A stretch of DNA of 64,000 bases from Trichomonas vaginalis G3 (GCF_026262505.1 NC_067206.1:38701660-38765659); one strand, 5' to 3'; shown: positions 8,303-20,287, counted from the stretch's first letter. A program made the numbers and translations. Notes: a model not told the origin generated them from the sequence alone.

Positions 8303-11300
8303 TCATAATTGTTTCGGACCAAGCTTTACTTTCTTCCTGACTGAGTTTTTAACTCTTCTTTTTCCTTCATTGCCACTACTTTCACTAGATGAAGTTACTT
8401 CTTCACTACTTTCACTTTGTTCTACTCTTCTTCTTCTTCTTTGGTGTCGCTTTTGGTAACTTGCCCTCTGCTTCAAGTTGTTGCATCTTTGCCTCATGTT
8501 CACCTAGTATGTTGTAAATTTCCCATGTCCTTTTTGCCTTTGGGCTCTGGTCGCCCATCTCAGGTAACCTATATCCTAGAAAGATTTTGTCATAGTTTGT
8601 ATTTGAGTCTTCGCGTATTGTTTGCATGACTCTTTCCTGAGTTTCCGGTTCAAGCTCTTCAAATATAGCTTGTCCATATGGAATAAGCTCGTTTCCAAAT
8701 ATATGTTTTTGTAGCCATTCTGGTTTTCTTTCCATGTTACCAATAATATCTTTTGTGAATGGGAAAGCTTTTACCCAACGTTTCAGGCTTGCGTCATTTA
8801 TTTCTGTAGTTGGTTTTATTTTGTCAAGGAACATGTTTTTCAATACTAACATTTCATTTGGTACTGTCCATTTGAGTTTTCTTAAATATTCATCCTTCTC
8901 GGTTCATTGTCTGCAAAGTAAGTTTTTTGACATTTTGTAAACTTTCGTTTGCAAGGTCATGTACAATAGGTTCTCTTCCTTCTCTATCCCTAACTTTCTT
9001 TCTAAACTCTTCACCAAATATACCATCTTTATGGTTCTGTGTAGTTCTTTGAGATAAATGTTCTAGAACGTCAGGTGTTATATTTCCATCAGCCATGTTC
9101 ATTTCATACTGGTCCAAAATATCTGCATGTTTCATATCTTTCAATGGCATTAAAGCCGCGCTGAAAATACCAGCTATATCTGGTTCACCATTGACTTCCA
9201 TTGCGTCTACAACTTCTTGGAATTGTGGTTGTAAGTTTATGAACCACCCTATCCGGGTTAGCTTTATGACCCCATCTCATTGTAGTTCCATAGTCTGCAG
9301 AAACAAAAGTAGGTTTGTTTCCATATTGGCTAGGTTCTGAATGAACTTTAAACAATGTTTCATTTCTATATGTTTTGTTGAAATTTAACCTTTTATTTTC
9401 ACCGAGTTCAGCCAAAGATTGAACGTTATATGGTCGTAAGTAAAAAGGGTTATTGTATTTGCGTACATTTTCTTTCAGTACTTCCATTCTATGCTGAATA
9501 TTTTCATCTGATGTTGGAGTCTTTTGTATGTCGGTGAACATTTTTCGATATTCTTCTACTCTGTCAGCCGAATTTTTCTTAGACTCTTGGAAAGATTCCA
9601 TATTCACCTCATAGTCTTGTTGAGGGTCAAGATTTTTCGGCTGTTCCAAATCTTCATCTAGTTCTGTGAAGTTAGTTTCCAAAGGAGGAACTTGTTCGTT
9701 TCCTTCAGGCTCTTCTAGCTGTTGTTGCTGAACTATTTCTTCCATGTCTGGTTGTATCTGAACTTCTTCCTGTTGAGTTTCTTGTACCTCATCTGGTGGC
9801 ATTTCATATATTCCGAGACCGTTTTTAAAAAGTTCCCTATCTAAGTCATCCGGACTCATAAACCTTTCTTCTTTCGTTCCGTCTCTATTTTTTACGCGTT
9901 TCATGAAGAGAGTTGAATTGTCATTTAGCTCTGACACCAAATATCTCGGAGTAAATTCGTTCATGTCATTTGGATGATATGCTATTAAATCATATCCCTT
10001 AGCGAGCTTGTATTTTCCAGGTTTGAAATTATATCCCATTTGGTGCTGAGCCATAAAGCTAAATAGGTTCGGGTCAGTATTTCCTTCCTTGAACTTTCTA
10101 ATAGCTTCTTTATATCTGTCACTAAAGTCAAGAGTATCTGGGTAACCATAGTCTTCTTTAAGCATTTTTAAGAAATCTTGGTTTCCTTGTTCTCTACTTC
10201 TTTTATGTCCTTGCTCTGTTTGTTGTTGTTGTTGTGCTGGATTTTGAACTGTTGGTTGCTGTGTTGGTTGTTGTTGCTGTGCAGGGTTTTGAACTGTTGG
10301 TTGTTGTGCAGGGTTTTGAACTGTTGGTTTTGGTTGTTGTTGTGGTGCTGGATTTTGAACTGTTGGTTGTTGTGTTGGTTTTGGTGCATGCCTGTGTCTG
10401 TGTCCATGTGACGATGTAAATGTTTTAGGTAGTCCTGGTGCAGGTGCTTCTCTTGGAGGGTTTGGTGGTATATAGGTTCCACTAGCTAGTATATAAGTTC
10501 CACCAGCTGGTATATAAGTTCCACCAGCTGGTATATATGTTCCATCTGCAGCATAGTGTCCTACCTGACTTTTCGTTTTTAAGAAAGCATTTACTAGGTC
10601 TGTTTTGGTCTGTTGTAACTCTTTTTCTTGACTTTCCACAACAGTTGCTCTAACGGCGTCATAGGCACTTTGAACTGCCTGTCTCGTTGCTGCATCTGTT
10701 ATTTTCGTCATATTTTGTGCTACTTCTTTTAACTCTTTGTCGAAACCTTCAGACTTCAGTTTCTTTCCAGATGAGAAGTCGTTCACTAGTTTCACCTTAC
10801 TATGAAGAGCTTCGAAGGCGTTCTTAAAGTCAGCATTCATTAAAGCTTCATTTGAACTGTCTTCATCCGCTTGTATTTTTGTCCTTATTGACCCTATAAG
10901 TTGGGCTGCTTTGGCGTTGGCTTGGGTATCTAACCAGTCATTGTTAGCTTTTATATATTCTGCGCTTTTTATTGCCTTTTGCATGGCTGCGTCGTTATTT
11001 TTACTTTCTTGTGCTAAGTTTTCATACTGTACGGTTTGGTTTTGCAACTGTAAAAGTTTTTCTGCCTTTACATTTGCTTCAACTTCTTTTTTATACTCAT
11101 CGCTATCCATATATGTCTTCAGGGCTTTTTGTTTTATCTCTTCATCTTTCAGTACTTTATAGTAGTATGGTTTTTCATGGTTTTTCAAATTTATAACATC
11201 TTGTTCCATTTTTGCTACTTCTTCTGCTTTTTCTGACACTTTTTTTGCATATTCCTCTGTACTTAGTTCTTTCAGTTGTTCTTCTTTCTTCTTTTTCTCT

Positions 11301-11692
11301 ACGTTTAACTCATTGAGTTTCTTTGTGTGTCTGTCATATTCTAGTTTCTTTTCGTTTTCACTTATTTGCTTCTGTATGTCTATGTTTGACTTTTTGACAT
11401 CTGATATTTGATTTTTGAGTGAACTCAAATTCATTTGACTTTGAGGGTTATAGGCTGTTCCGTCTGCAGCTCCACCATAGCCTGCCATTTTCGCTAAAAG
11501 TGCCGCTCTTAAACCTCCACTCTGTGCACCAAAAACTCGGTTTAAAAGCATAGGATTGCTTGACATTTGTTGCAACATAGTGGGGTCATTCATTATTTGT
11601 TGTTGCAACTGTTGTTGTGGTGTCAGTTTTACTATTGGATGTTTCAATGCTCTCTTCCTCTTACGTATATTCTTACGTAGCTTACGTGGCAT
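8303..11692 (-). pseudogene. Long coiled-coil, Gln/Pro-repeat Polinton protein, broken near its 3' end
   Basis: About 1,100 codons; the first three quarters are open and the 3' part is broken (about three breaks). Parts in order: a very basic N-terminus (MPRKLRKNIRKRKRALKHP), a Gln/Met-rich stretch, a Gly/Ala patch, and a long charged coiled coil of roughly 300 residues. Next come four short repeats of the type GGTYIPA, a His-rich patch, a Gln/Pro/Val array (units like QQPTVQNPA), a mixed globular part and a basic Ser-rich tail. No enzyme motif is visible. A virion core or DNA-condensing role would suit the basic ends and position beside the capsid gene, but this is inference. Confidence 0.65.
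10204..10530 (-). repeat. Coding minisatellites (QQPTVQNPA and GGTYIPA units)
   Basis: Within the long Polinton gene, about 10204-10380 encodes Gln/Pro/Val/Asn units of variable length and about 10465-10530 encodes four copies of a seven- to eight-residue unit ending in YIP. Both are in-frame tandem repeats and so likely to vary in copy number between element copies. Confidence 0.75.
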
Positions 11693-11699
11693 TTTAAGT

Positions 11700-11979
11700 G
11701 AAGTTAAAAAGCGGTTTTTGACAGATGTTTATATGACACTTTTGTTCAGCACAAAAAACTACTCGGTCAAAGTGTTGTCAGTTTTGTAAAATAACCGTCC
11801 TATCTCATTCTATAAGGGGGAAAGTCTTCTCAAAGTATACTTCCTTGGAACGCCCGTAACTTTTCCTGTAGCGACGTTAGACCCTTACTTGTCCGGACAA
11901 AGCTATACTAAACATCTTCAGGGCTAGAGGGCACGAAGTGCCTGGAGGCCCCACTACCTTTTTTTTTTTTTTTTTTTTT
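11700..11979. repeat. Polinton terminal region (candidate terminal inverted repeat) with T tract
   Basis: Gene-free, distinctly GC-richer than its surroundings and lying exactly where the element stops. It contains a strong small hairpin (GGCAC and GTGCC around a short loop, about 11929-11942) and ends CCCCACTACC followed by 21 T. Polintons carry long terminal inverted repeats; the partner copy is outside the window, so the repeat itself cannot be confirmed and the exact last base (about 11958-11979) is uncertain. Confidence 0.6.
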
Positions 11980-12777
11980 AAATTGGGGAAAATTATTCAC
12001 TTTTACAATTATGTTCAATTATCTAAGAAAATTTTCTTTTCTTATGAATTAATAATAATTATTCAATTTTAAATAATAATGAGATATTAGTCAAGGATTA
12101 GAGCAAAATATCATAATTAATTTCATTTCAGCCAAACTTATTGTTTGATTCAGACTTCAACAATGGAATAGAAAGATATTTAGATTCTAAGATAATTTTA
12201 TTTGACAACTCTATCCATTAGAATTCATTGATAGATGCTGTTTTAGATATATGAGGAGTTGCAAAATTGAATTGGATATGAAAAAATAATAAAGACTTTC
12301 CCTTTTTGGAGATACTTCCCTTCATTAATCAGAAACTTCAAACTTTATTCATTGGTTTGTATTTTCTTCATAAAAAGAGCGAAATTCTTAGAGGATTTGA
12401 GAGATAGTTATTCATTATTTCTTCTTTAAAAATATGAATAAAACGGCTATGTGTCCTACTAATAAATAGCTATCGAAACGAATTTGATCAAAAAATTATA
12501 CACTATTCAAAAAGAAAATATCTAAATATCTGAACTACACAATAATGAATAAATATTTTATTGATGATGAATTTATTTTTCAATGATAATTTTATATAAA
12601 TTTATTGAATTTCGAGTCTTTAAAAAACTCAACTACTGACCCTATACTATGTTCAATATATTTTTGAATAATGATTGTTTTTGCCTTCCTATTCTCCAGC
12701 AAAGAATTCCTACTCATTCTCAAAATTTGCAAATCATGAAAACCGAAGAATCAAATATCATTTTAATATAATTATGG
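11980..12777. other. Gene-free AT-rich stretch
   Basis: Host flank between the Polinton end and the first Myb copy. No supported gene. At about 12676-12720 there is a stretch (TATTCTCCAGCAAA, then ATTCCTACTCA) that recurs inverted near 14817-14855 and in the second unit near 19520-19556. Confidence 0.6.
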
Positions 12778-13221
12778 TTAACAAATTGTTCCTTGTTCAA
12801 AATTAAAAAATTCAAAATCTGAAATTTCATTATTAAAAAAGAAATTGGAATCAGTATTTCGGGTTTCCTCGCTTTGTCTGATCCTGTTTTCTTTCCGTTG
12901 CATTTGGTAGTATCTGATCCTGACTTGTGTTGGACTTTTGTTTTTGAAATATTTCGAAATCTTCGACCACTTGTTTCCTAAGTTTTTGTGTAGTGATTGT
13001 ATTAGTTTGTCATCTTCATCAGTAAACTCTGCGCTGTCCATTGATAAGAAATTACTCCATCTATCTTTTATCGCGCGTTTAGAATGAATTCCTAAGAAAA
13101 TATTAAAGAGTGAATCAACGCAGAAGTCAACTCCTTTATCATCCAAGTGGAGATTGAATATTGATGTTATCACAGCATCTTCATTACTTGTGAATCTTCG
13201 AACTTTCTTTTCGGTGTCCAT
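12778..13221 (-). CDS. Small Myb-like DNA-binding protein, copy A
   Basis: Protein of 147 residues with two Myb-type repeats. The first (about 8-60) begins RRFTSNEDAVITSIF and ends KRAIKDRWSNFL. The second (about 65-112) begins AEFTDEDDKLIQSLHKNLG, has GNKWSKISKYF and ends QVRIRYYQMQ. The spaced Trp/aromatic residues and the basic third helices are those of R2R3-like Myb domains; Trichomonas has a large family of such short nuclear transcription regulators. A TCATA initiator lies 14 bases upstream. Its C-terminus (FNFEQGTIC) differs from the other two copies because it reads into unique flank, so copy A probably keeps the original 3' end. Confidence 0.85.
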   Translation of the reverse strand: MDTEKKVRRFTSNEDAVITSIFNLHLDDKGVDFCVDSLFNIFLGIHSKRAIKDRWSNFLSMDSAEFTDEDDKLIQSLHKNLGNKWSKISKYFKNKSPTQVRIRYYQMQRKENRIRQSEETRNTDSNFFFNNEISDFEFFNFEQGTIC

Positions 13222-13232
13222 TTCTTACAAGA

Positions 13233-13237
13233 TATGA
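13233..13237 (-). promoter_or_regulatory. Initiator (TCATA) of Myb copy A
   Basis: TCATA matches the Trichomonas initiator TCA+1Y(T/A); the A would start transcription 14 bases before the ATG. The same site is kept in copies B (17933-17937) and C (20283-20287). Confidence 0.6.
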
Positions 13238-15158
13238 CAAATAAAATTGAAAGTTCATTCAAAACAAATTGAGATGGAAAACAATATTTTCTATCAAACT
13301 TTACAAAATTAGCTTGACCAAATATAAATTGAAATCAATTCGTGTCTCGAAAATTAACAACCTATTAATACATACTGTTTTTAAATCCAATTTTGTTTTT
13401 ATTCACTGTATGATCAGTGGAATGATTTTACCATTTGAAAAAGCATCATCATCGTAATATAAAATGAATATGAAACAATAAAAGAATCATATTTTTAATT
13501 TCAATAAACTTTATGAGCCGGTAACTATATTCTCCAGCATTTTTTAAAAATTCAATGCTTTATCAACTATCCGTCTAAATTTCCCTTCAATTTTCGAAAA
13601 ATCCAGAAATAAGTCAATTATATTTATTATGTATTGTTATGATTATTTCATTGGAAAACCTTAATTTGCCAAATTTTGACATAATTGAATGAATGACAAA
13701 TATAAATCGATGAAAATTTCCGATCAGGAATACAATAATTTACGATAAGACGATATTCGATGAAATTTTTTAATATATCTGGATAGTCTAAATCCATTAC
13801 CAAAATCATCAAAGCATCATTTTGTTGAACTACCTTATTTGTCAGAAAATATGAATGATGTCTAAAAATCCTCATTTTTATAAAGTGATGCATTCAAATG
13901 AGTTAATTTATATTAAAAAAGAAATACATTAAACATGATTTACCTTTCAATGTATGTCAAGTTCTACAGATGAATTGAGGTGTTTCTAAATGTGGGCATG
14001 TTTGACTTAGACCGATTTAAAGAATTTCAGTCAAAAGTGCTTTGTGCACTTTGGATAAATAGTTCTAATACAACTAACGTGGAAATGTTATCTGTGAACT
14101 GACTCATTAGGCTTCTGTACTTAATGAGTTTGAGATATATTTCACATATATCTTTAAGAAATCAGTGATTATAGCGAAGTTGTAGCTTGAAGAGGCAATT
14201 TTCATGATAGCATGTTAAACTTGTATTTAAACTTAATCCCAAGATCTCCAATGATGCTTAATTACAGGTAATATCTTAGAATCATGTTTATTAGTACTAA
14301 TATCTTCTGAGAAAATATCTAACTTCTTGTTAGTTTTAAGTCTTTACATTGAGGATTTTTGTCTGTTGAAAGTCGTTTTATAACTGTAATTTTAACTATC
14401 ATTATTTATTGCATACCTAGGAACAATGATACCTTTACATCAAAATATAAGAAATGATCGAAGGTATACATTGTACTCCACTTGATGAACTTAAATACTG
14501 AAATTTATTTTTCATTTCAATTTCAAGTTATTGAGGACATTTTTACTTATTTGACAATTATTTTTAACATAAGAAAATTAATGATTCATGGTTTTTTGAA
14601 CAAAATGGACCTTTTCAAAACAAATTTGTAAAAAATTATTAATATAAATTAATAGTGCAATTTCAATGTATGGTCTATCAAGAACAAGGAGTTCACAGTT
14701 TATAAAAATCCAAAAAATTATATTGAAAATTGCAAACAAATAATTCTGGTGCACCCGTATGAATAGTTAAAAAACTATGGGATTATTGTAAGAATTATAT
14801 TGAGTTACAATTTTGAAAGTGAGTAGGAATAATTTGCTGGAGAATAAGAAGATAAAAATAGTTTGTACAATACAAGATACACAATTCTGAATGCCTCGAT
14901 TAGTATTTTTTTTAAGATAAATTCATTTCATAAAAATCATGTTTCAATAAATATATCATTGTAAAATAATTTATTTAGTATATATTTTCGATTATATTCC
15001 ATTATTTCGTTGATATTTTTAAGCTGAAGTTTGAAATTTTGCTTAAACTACAAATTAATTCTATTTCTAATTTACAGTATTATTGCCTAATAAAATATAT
15101 AATGATTTTATTATGTAATAAAGAAATTACTCTTCATTCGAAAAAATCCGAATTTATG
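13238..15158. other. Non-coding remainder of unit A
   Basis: No convincing gene. A minus-strand frame at 13648-13893 (81 codons, with DLDYPDILKNFIEYRLIV) faintly resembles the ankyrin-type proteins of Trichomonas but has no upstream start signal and is probably a relic. The whole stretch recurs almost unchanged at 17938-19858. Confidence 0.55.
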
Positions 15159-17500
15159 GGGTCATTATTGATTTTGTAATTTAATCGTCGTCGTTATCGA
15201 TTTTGTAATTTAATCGTTATCGTCTTTTTCTAAACGTGCATTTTTTGCTTTCGGAGCTATTGAACATACATTGGCCCTTACCAGCAATTGAAAACTATTT
15301 TTCATTATCAACAATTACATTACTCCGAGTTATTCATCAATCAATGAAAATCGATATATAGTCCATACTTCAATTTACAATATTGGCAAGTCCGATTTCA
15401 CTTGGCATATTTAACTCATATAGAAAAACCAGTTGGAATCGGCAAAATTATCTTTAATTCCATACATAAGAAAAAAAAATTATAAAGTTCTTCAATAATA
15501 GCAAACTAATAGTTTAAATAGATTTACAAGTATCGCCCATCTACTTTTGATATAATTCACATATTAAATGTAGAAAACTGGTTTAAAATAAATATTTCAA
15601 AAGTTCGAAAACGATTTATGAAAAAATAACGTGATGACATTTACTAAATTTGCTCTGTATTAAAGTATCGATGATAGAAAGAGCATATTTTGTAAATATT
15701 TCAAAAATATTTAAAAGTCGGAGAAATTGTATTGTAATGTACTATAATTATGTTACAAATCCGATTTAATACTAATCCTTCGCTATTGAAGTTGTTTTGA
15801 GAAGGATATTCTCTAAATTCTTGATAAATCTTTAAAATCTAGAGTAATCGTTTTGTAAACTTAACAAAACTAAAATGTATACCAATAGATTGGCATTTTC
15901 TACGTTTTCAAAGTGAGAGAGTGTAAATTCTTTTTTTTTATCCTATTAAGGTTTTTAAAAAATTTATTTAACAATAGGATGTTTAACACTAATTTTTTAA
16001 GGACTTCGACTTTAGCATCACATAAATATGTTATTTTCTATATTAAAACGTAATTTTGGTGGTCTTAGAATAGAAAAATATGCAATATTCGTGGAGATAA
16101 TGAGGGTTCTTAAACATGTTCTTAAAAATAAATAAAATAATACAAATCTTTATTCAATCTTTTGATATTGTTGGTCCTCTCTTTGTGAAAATACTTAACT
16201 TCAAAGAGTATTATGTTTTACCTAGTGAGGACCTTAAGTTTGCAAAAACATAATAAAAGTAAAATAAAAAAGATCTGATTTATCACAAAACTTTGAGTAT
16301 TATAGGATTTAATATATTTTCTTAGTAGATTATATGATTTAGTTTCTTAAAATCTAAAGTATTTCTTGAGGAAAATATAAATTGAAATTCAAAAAGTAAA
16401 AAAATGTAAACAAATCAAATTTTAAATGGACCAAATGTTGATTTTTCATTCGTTTTCTCATTATCGAAAAAAATTTGGAAAGCTAAGAAGTCAATAACAA
16501 GTTATATAATACAACAAAACCCACATCGGATATGTTTTCATCAAATAGTCTCCTAGATTTGTTATGAAATTAAAATATCATGATATTTTAAGGGCTTTTG
16601 ATTTCAATATTAGAATTATTCAGTTATATCGTGCTAATATCAATTGCTTTATACAATTAATCGTTTACAAGCTGCAAAAATCGAACAATAATTTGACTTT
16701 GTAAAAAAAGTGCGTCATTTTTATTCGTTATACTTACAAAATGTAAACATTACGAGAAACATTTACATTTGTAAATGTAACAAGTAAAGTTGTATCGCAT
16801 AATTTGACTTTGTAAAAAAAGTGCGTCATTTTTATTCGTTATACTTACAAAATGTAAACATTACGAGAAACATTTACATTTGTAAATGTAACAAGTAAAG
16901 TTGTATCGCATAATTTGACTTTGTAAAAAAAGTGCGTCATTTTTATTCGTTATACTTACAAAATGTAAACATTACGAGAAACATTTACATTTGTAAATGT
17001 AACAAGTAAATACATCAGATTTAAATTGTAAATGTAGTTTATCTCTCTCATCTCCTTTTTAAAAGGTATTACATACATACGAACGCATGGGTCACTCAAT
17101 AATTAGCGTGATAATAATTGAGGATAGACTGTAATCGTAATTTTATTTTTGGACTTATATTTCGACATTTTGAAGTCGCTTGAAAGTCTTGCAAATGATT
17201 AAATTTGGAAAATTTGACCTAAGTCTGCATTATTTTGATGACTTAAACAATTCTATAAATCTGTTTTCCTAAAAATTTAAAAAGATATAATTTCAATTTC
17301 CCTAAATTTATGTAATTCATATATCACCAAAATATTTGGACTGCATTTCGTTTGTCTGCACCTAATTAAAGTCTAAATACCAATTAATTTTGGAGTTGCA
17401 TTGCTTTTAATGTAAAAATGCACGTTTAGAAAAAGACGATAACGATTAAATTACAAAATCGATAACGACGACGATTAAATTACAAAATCGATAACCTCTC
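15159..17500. mobile_element. Non-autonomous DNA transposon with 85-bp TIRs and 9-bp target duplication
   Basis: Flanked by direct repeats GAATTTATG at 15150-15158 and 17501-17509. The ends are inverted repeats of about 85 bp (15159-15244 and 17415-17500) that contain doubled GATTTTGTAATTTAATCG and continue through CTTTTTCTAAACGTGCATTT. No open frame of useful length lies inside. A 9-bp duplication together with long inverted repeats points to a MULE-type element mobilised in trans; the superfamily call is inference. The empty site is preserved at the B/C unit junction (19850-19860), which confirms the boundaries. Confidence 0.88.
16690..17010. repeat. 111-bp tandem repeat, nearly three copies
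   Basis: Copies begin at 16690, 16801 and 16912 with AATTTGACTTTGTAAAAAAA and are essentially identical; the third departs after ACAAGTAAA. It lies inside the 2.34-kb transposon, near one end. Each unit contains a palindromic ATTTACATTTGTAAAT. Confidence 0.9.
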
Positions 17501-17921
17501 GAATTTATGAATTCAAAATCTGAAATTTCATTATTAAAAAAGAAATTGGAATCAGTATTTCGGGTTTCCTCGCTTTGTCTGATCCTGTTTTCTTTCCGTT
17601 GCATTTGGTAGTATCTGATCCTGACTTGTGTTGGACTTTTGTTTTTGAAATATTTCGAAATCTTCGACCACTTGTTTCCTAAGTTTTTGTGTAGTGATTG
17701 TATTAGTTTGTCATCTTCATCAGTAAACTCTGCGCTGTCCATTGATAAGAAATTACTCCATCTATCTTTTATCGCGCGTTTAGAATGAATTCCTAAGAAA
17801 ATATTAAAGAGTGAATCAACGCAGAAGTCAACTCCTTTATCATCAAGTGGAGATTGAATATTGATGTTATCACAGCATCTTCATTACTTGTGAATCTTCG
17901 AACTTTCTTTTCGGTGTCCAT
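17446..17921 (-). pseudogene. Myb copy B, frameshifted, with a transposon-derived C-terminus
   Basis: Same gene as copies A and C, with initiator and ATG (17921) in place. One C is missing in the run near 17845 (ATCATCAAG where A and C have ATCATCCAAG), which shifts the frame about 25 codons into the protein. The longest frame left begins at the internal ATG at 17742 and holds only the second Myb repeat (98 residues). Its 3' end reads across the target duplication into the inverted repeat of the adjacent transposon, giving a new tail (RGYRFCNLIVVVIDFVI) and a stop inside the element. Confidence 0.85.
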
Positions 17922-17932
17922 TTCTTACAAGA

Positions 17933-17937
17933 TATGA
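17933..17937 (-). promoter_or_regulatory. Initiator (TCATA) of Myb copy B
   Basis: Identical in sequence and spacing to the site of copy A. Confidence 0.55.
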
Positions 17938-19833
17938 CAAATAAAATTGAAAGTTCATTCAAAACAAATTGAGATGGAAAACAATATTTTCTATCAAACT
18001 TTACAAAATTAGCTTGACCAAATATAAATTGAAATCAATTCGTGTCTCGAAAATTAACAACCTATTAATACATACTGTTTTTAAATCCAATTTTGTTTTT
18101 ATTCACTGTATGATCAGTGGAATGATTTTACCATTTGAAAAAGCATCATCATCGTAATATAAAATGAATATGAAACAATAAAAGAATCATATTTTTAATT
18201 TCAATAAACTTTATGAGCCGGTAACTATATTCTCCAGCATTTTTTAAAAATTCAATGCTTATCAACTATCCGTCTAAATTTCCCTTCAATTTTCGAAAAT
18301 CCAGAAATAAGTCAATTTATTATTTTATGTATTGTTATGATTATTTCATTGGAAAACCTTAATTTGCCAAATTTGACATAATTGAATGAATGACAAATAT
18401 AAATCGATGAAAATTTCCGATCAGGAATACAATAATTTACGATAAGACGATATTCGATGAAATTTTTTTAATATATCTGGATAGTCTAAATCCATTACCA
18501 AAATCATCAAAGCATCATTTTGTTGAACTACCTTATTTGTCAGAAAATATGAATGATGTCTAAAAATCCTCATTTTTATAAAGTGATGCATTCAAATGAG
18601 TTAATTTATATTAAAAAAGAAATACATTAAACATGATTTACCTTTCAATGTATGTCAAGTTCTACAGATGAATTGAGGTGTTTCTAAATGTGGGCATGTT
18701 TGACTTAGACCGATTTAAAGAATTTCAGTCAAAAGTGCTTTGTGCACTTTGGATAAATAGTTCTAATACAACTAACGTGGAAATGTTATCTGTGAACTGA
18801 CTCATTAGGCTTCTGTACTTAATGAGTTTGAGATATATTTCACATATATCTTTAAGAAATCAGTGATTATAGCGAAGTTGTAGCTTGAAGAGGCAATTTT
18901 CATGATAGCATGTTAAACTTGTATTTAAAACTTAATCCCAAGATCTCCAATGATGCTTAATTACAGGTAATATCTTAGAATCATGTTTATTAGTACTAAT
19001 ATCTTCTGAGAAAATATCTAACTTCTTGTTAGTTTTAAGTCTTTACATTGAGGATTTTTGTCTGTTGAAAGTCGTTTTATAACTGTAATTTTAACTATCA
19101 TTATTTATTGCATACCTAGGAACAATGATACCTTTACATCAAAACATATAAGAAATGATCGAAGGTATACATTGTACTCCACTTGATGAACTTAAATACT
19201 GAAATTTATTTTTCATTTCAATTTCAAGTTATTGAGGACATTTTTACTTATTTGACAATTATTTTTAACATAAGAAAATTAATGATTCATGGTTTTTTGA
19301 ACAAAATGGACCTTTTCAAAACAAATTTGTAAAAAATTATTAATATAAATTAATAGTGCAATTTCAATGTATGGTCTATCAAGAACAAGGAGTTCACAGT
19401 TTATAAAAATCCAAAAAATTATATTGAAAATTGCAAACAAATAATTCTGGTGCACCCGTATGAATAGTTAAAAAACTATGGGATTATTGTAAGAATTATA
19501 TTGAGTTACAATTTTGAAAGTGAGTAGGAATAATTTGCTGGAGAATAAGAAGATAAAAATAGTTTGTACAATACAAGATACACAATTCTGAATGCCTCGA
19601 TTAGTATTTTTTTTAAGATAAATTCATTTCATAAAAATCATGTTTCAATAAATATATCATTGTAAAATAATTTATTTAGTATATATTTTCGATTATATTC
19701 CATTATTTCGTTGATATTTTTAAGCTGAAGTTGAAATTTTGCTTAAACTACAAATTAATTCTATTTCTAATTTACAGTATTATTGCCTAATAAAATATAT
19801 AATGATTTTATTATGTAATAAAGAAATTACTCT
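17938..19833. other. Non-coding remainder of unit B
   Basis: Near-identical duplicate of 13238-15150; no gene supported. Confidence 0.6.
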
Positions 19834-20271
19834 TCATTCGAAAAAATCCGAATTTATGAATTCAAAATCTGAAATTTCATTATTAAAAAAGAAATTGGAA
19901 TCAGTATTTCGGGTTTCCTCGCTTTGTCTGATCCTGTTTTCTTTCCGTTGCATTTGGTAGTATCTGATCCTGACTTGTGTTGGACTTTTGTTTTTGAAAT
20001 ATTTCGAAATCTTCGACCACTTGTTTCCTAAGTTTTTGTGTAGTGATTGTATTAGTTTGTCATCTTCATCAGTAAACTCTGCGCTGTCCATTGATAAGAA
20101 ATTACTCCATCTATCTTTTATCGCGCGTTTAGAATGAATTCCTAAGAAAATATTAAAGAGTGAATCAACGCAGAAGTCAACTCCTTTATCATCCAAGTGG
20201 AGATTGAATATTGATGTTATCACAGCATCTTCATTACTTGTGAATCTTCGAACTTTCTTTTCGGTGTCCAT
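19834..20271 (-). CDS. Small Myb-like DNA-binding protein, copy C
   Basis: Protein of 145 residues, identical to copy A over its first 136 or so residues, including both Myb repeats. The C-terminus (EFINSDFFE) is created by the tandem junction: the frame runs from unit C into the end of unit B and stops at 19834. Initiator TCATA lies 14 bases upstream. Beyond 20336 this copy has its own upstream flank, different from copies A and B, so its distal regulation may differ. Confidence 0.85.
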   Translation of the reverse strand: MDTEKKVRRFTSNEDAVITSIFNLHLDDKGVDFCVDSLFNIFLGIHSKRAIKDRWSNFLSMDSAEFTDEDDKLIQSLHKNLGNKWSKISKYFKNKSPTQVRIRYYQMQRKENRIRQSEETRNTDSNFFFNNEISDFEFINSDFFE

Positions 20272-20282
20272 TTCTTACAAGA

Positions 20283-20287
20283 TATGA
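20283..20287 (-). promoter_or_regulatory. Initiator (TCATA) of Myb copy C
   Basis: Same motif and spacing as in copies A and B. Confidence 0.55.

Larger units (their letters stand above)
1..11979. mobile_element. Maverick/Polinton element, one end (partial at left edge)
   Basis: A block of densely packed virus-type genes on both strands: KilA-N protein, FtsK/HerA-type packaging ATPase, SF3 helicase relic, a candidate minor capsid protein, a major capsid protein of Polinton type and a long coiled-coil protein. It ends at right in a GC-rich terminal region followed by a T tract. ATPase plus capsid protein is the morphogenesis signature of Polintons. The integrase, protein-primed polymerase and protease expected of the family are not in the window and presumably lie to the left. 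Several genes are broken (of the order of ten breaks in the visible part) while others stay open, so this is a decayed but not ancient copy. The direct repeat from insertion cannot be seen because the left end is missing. Confidence 0.9.

Noticed and set aside
13269-13457. 62-codon plus-strand frame repeated at 17969-18157
   Set aside because: Its duplication is explained by the unit duplication; composition is that of random AT-rich DNA and there is no initiator.
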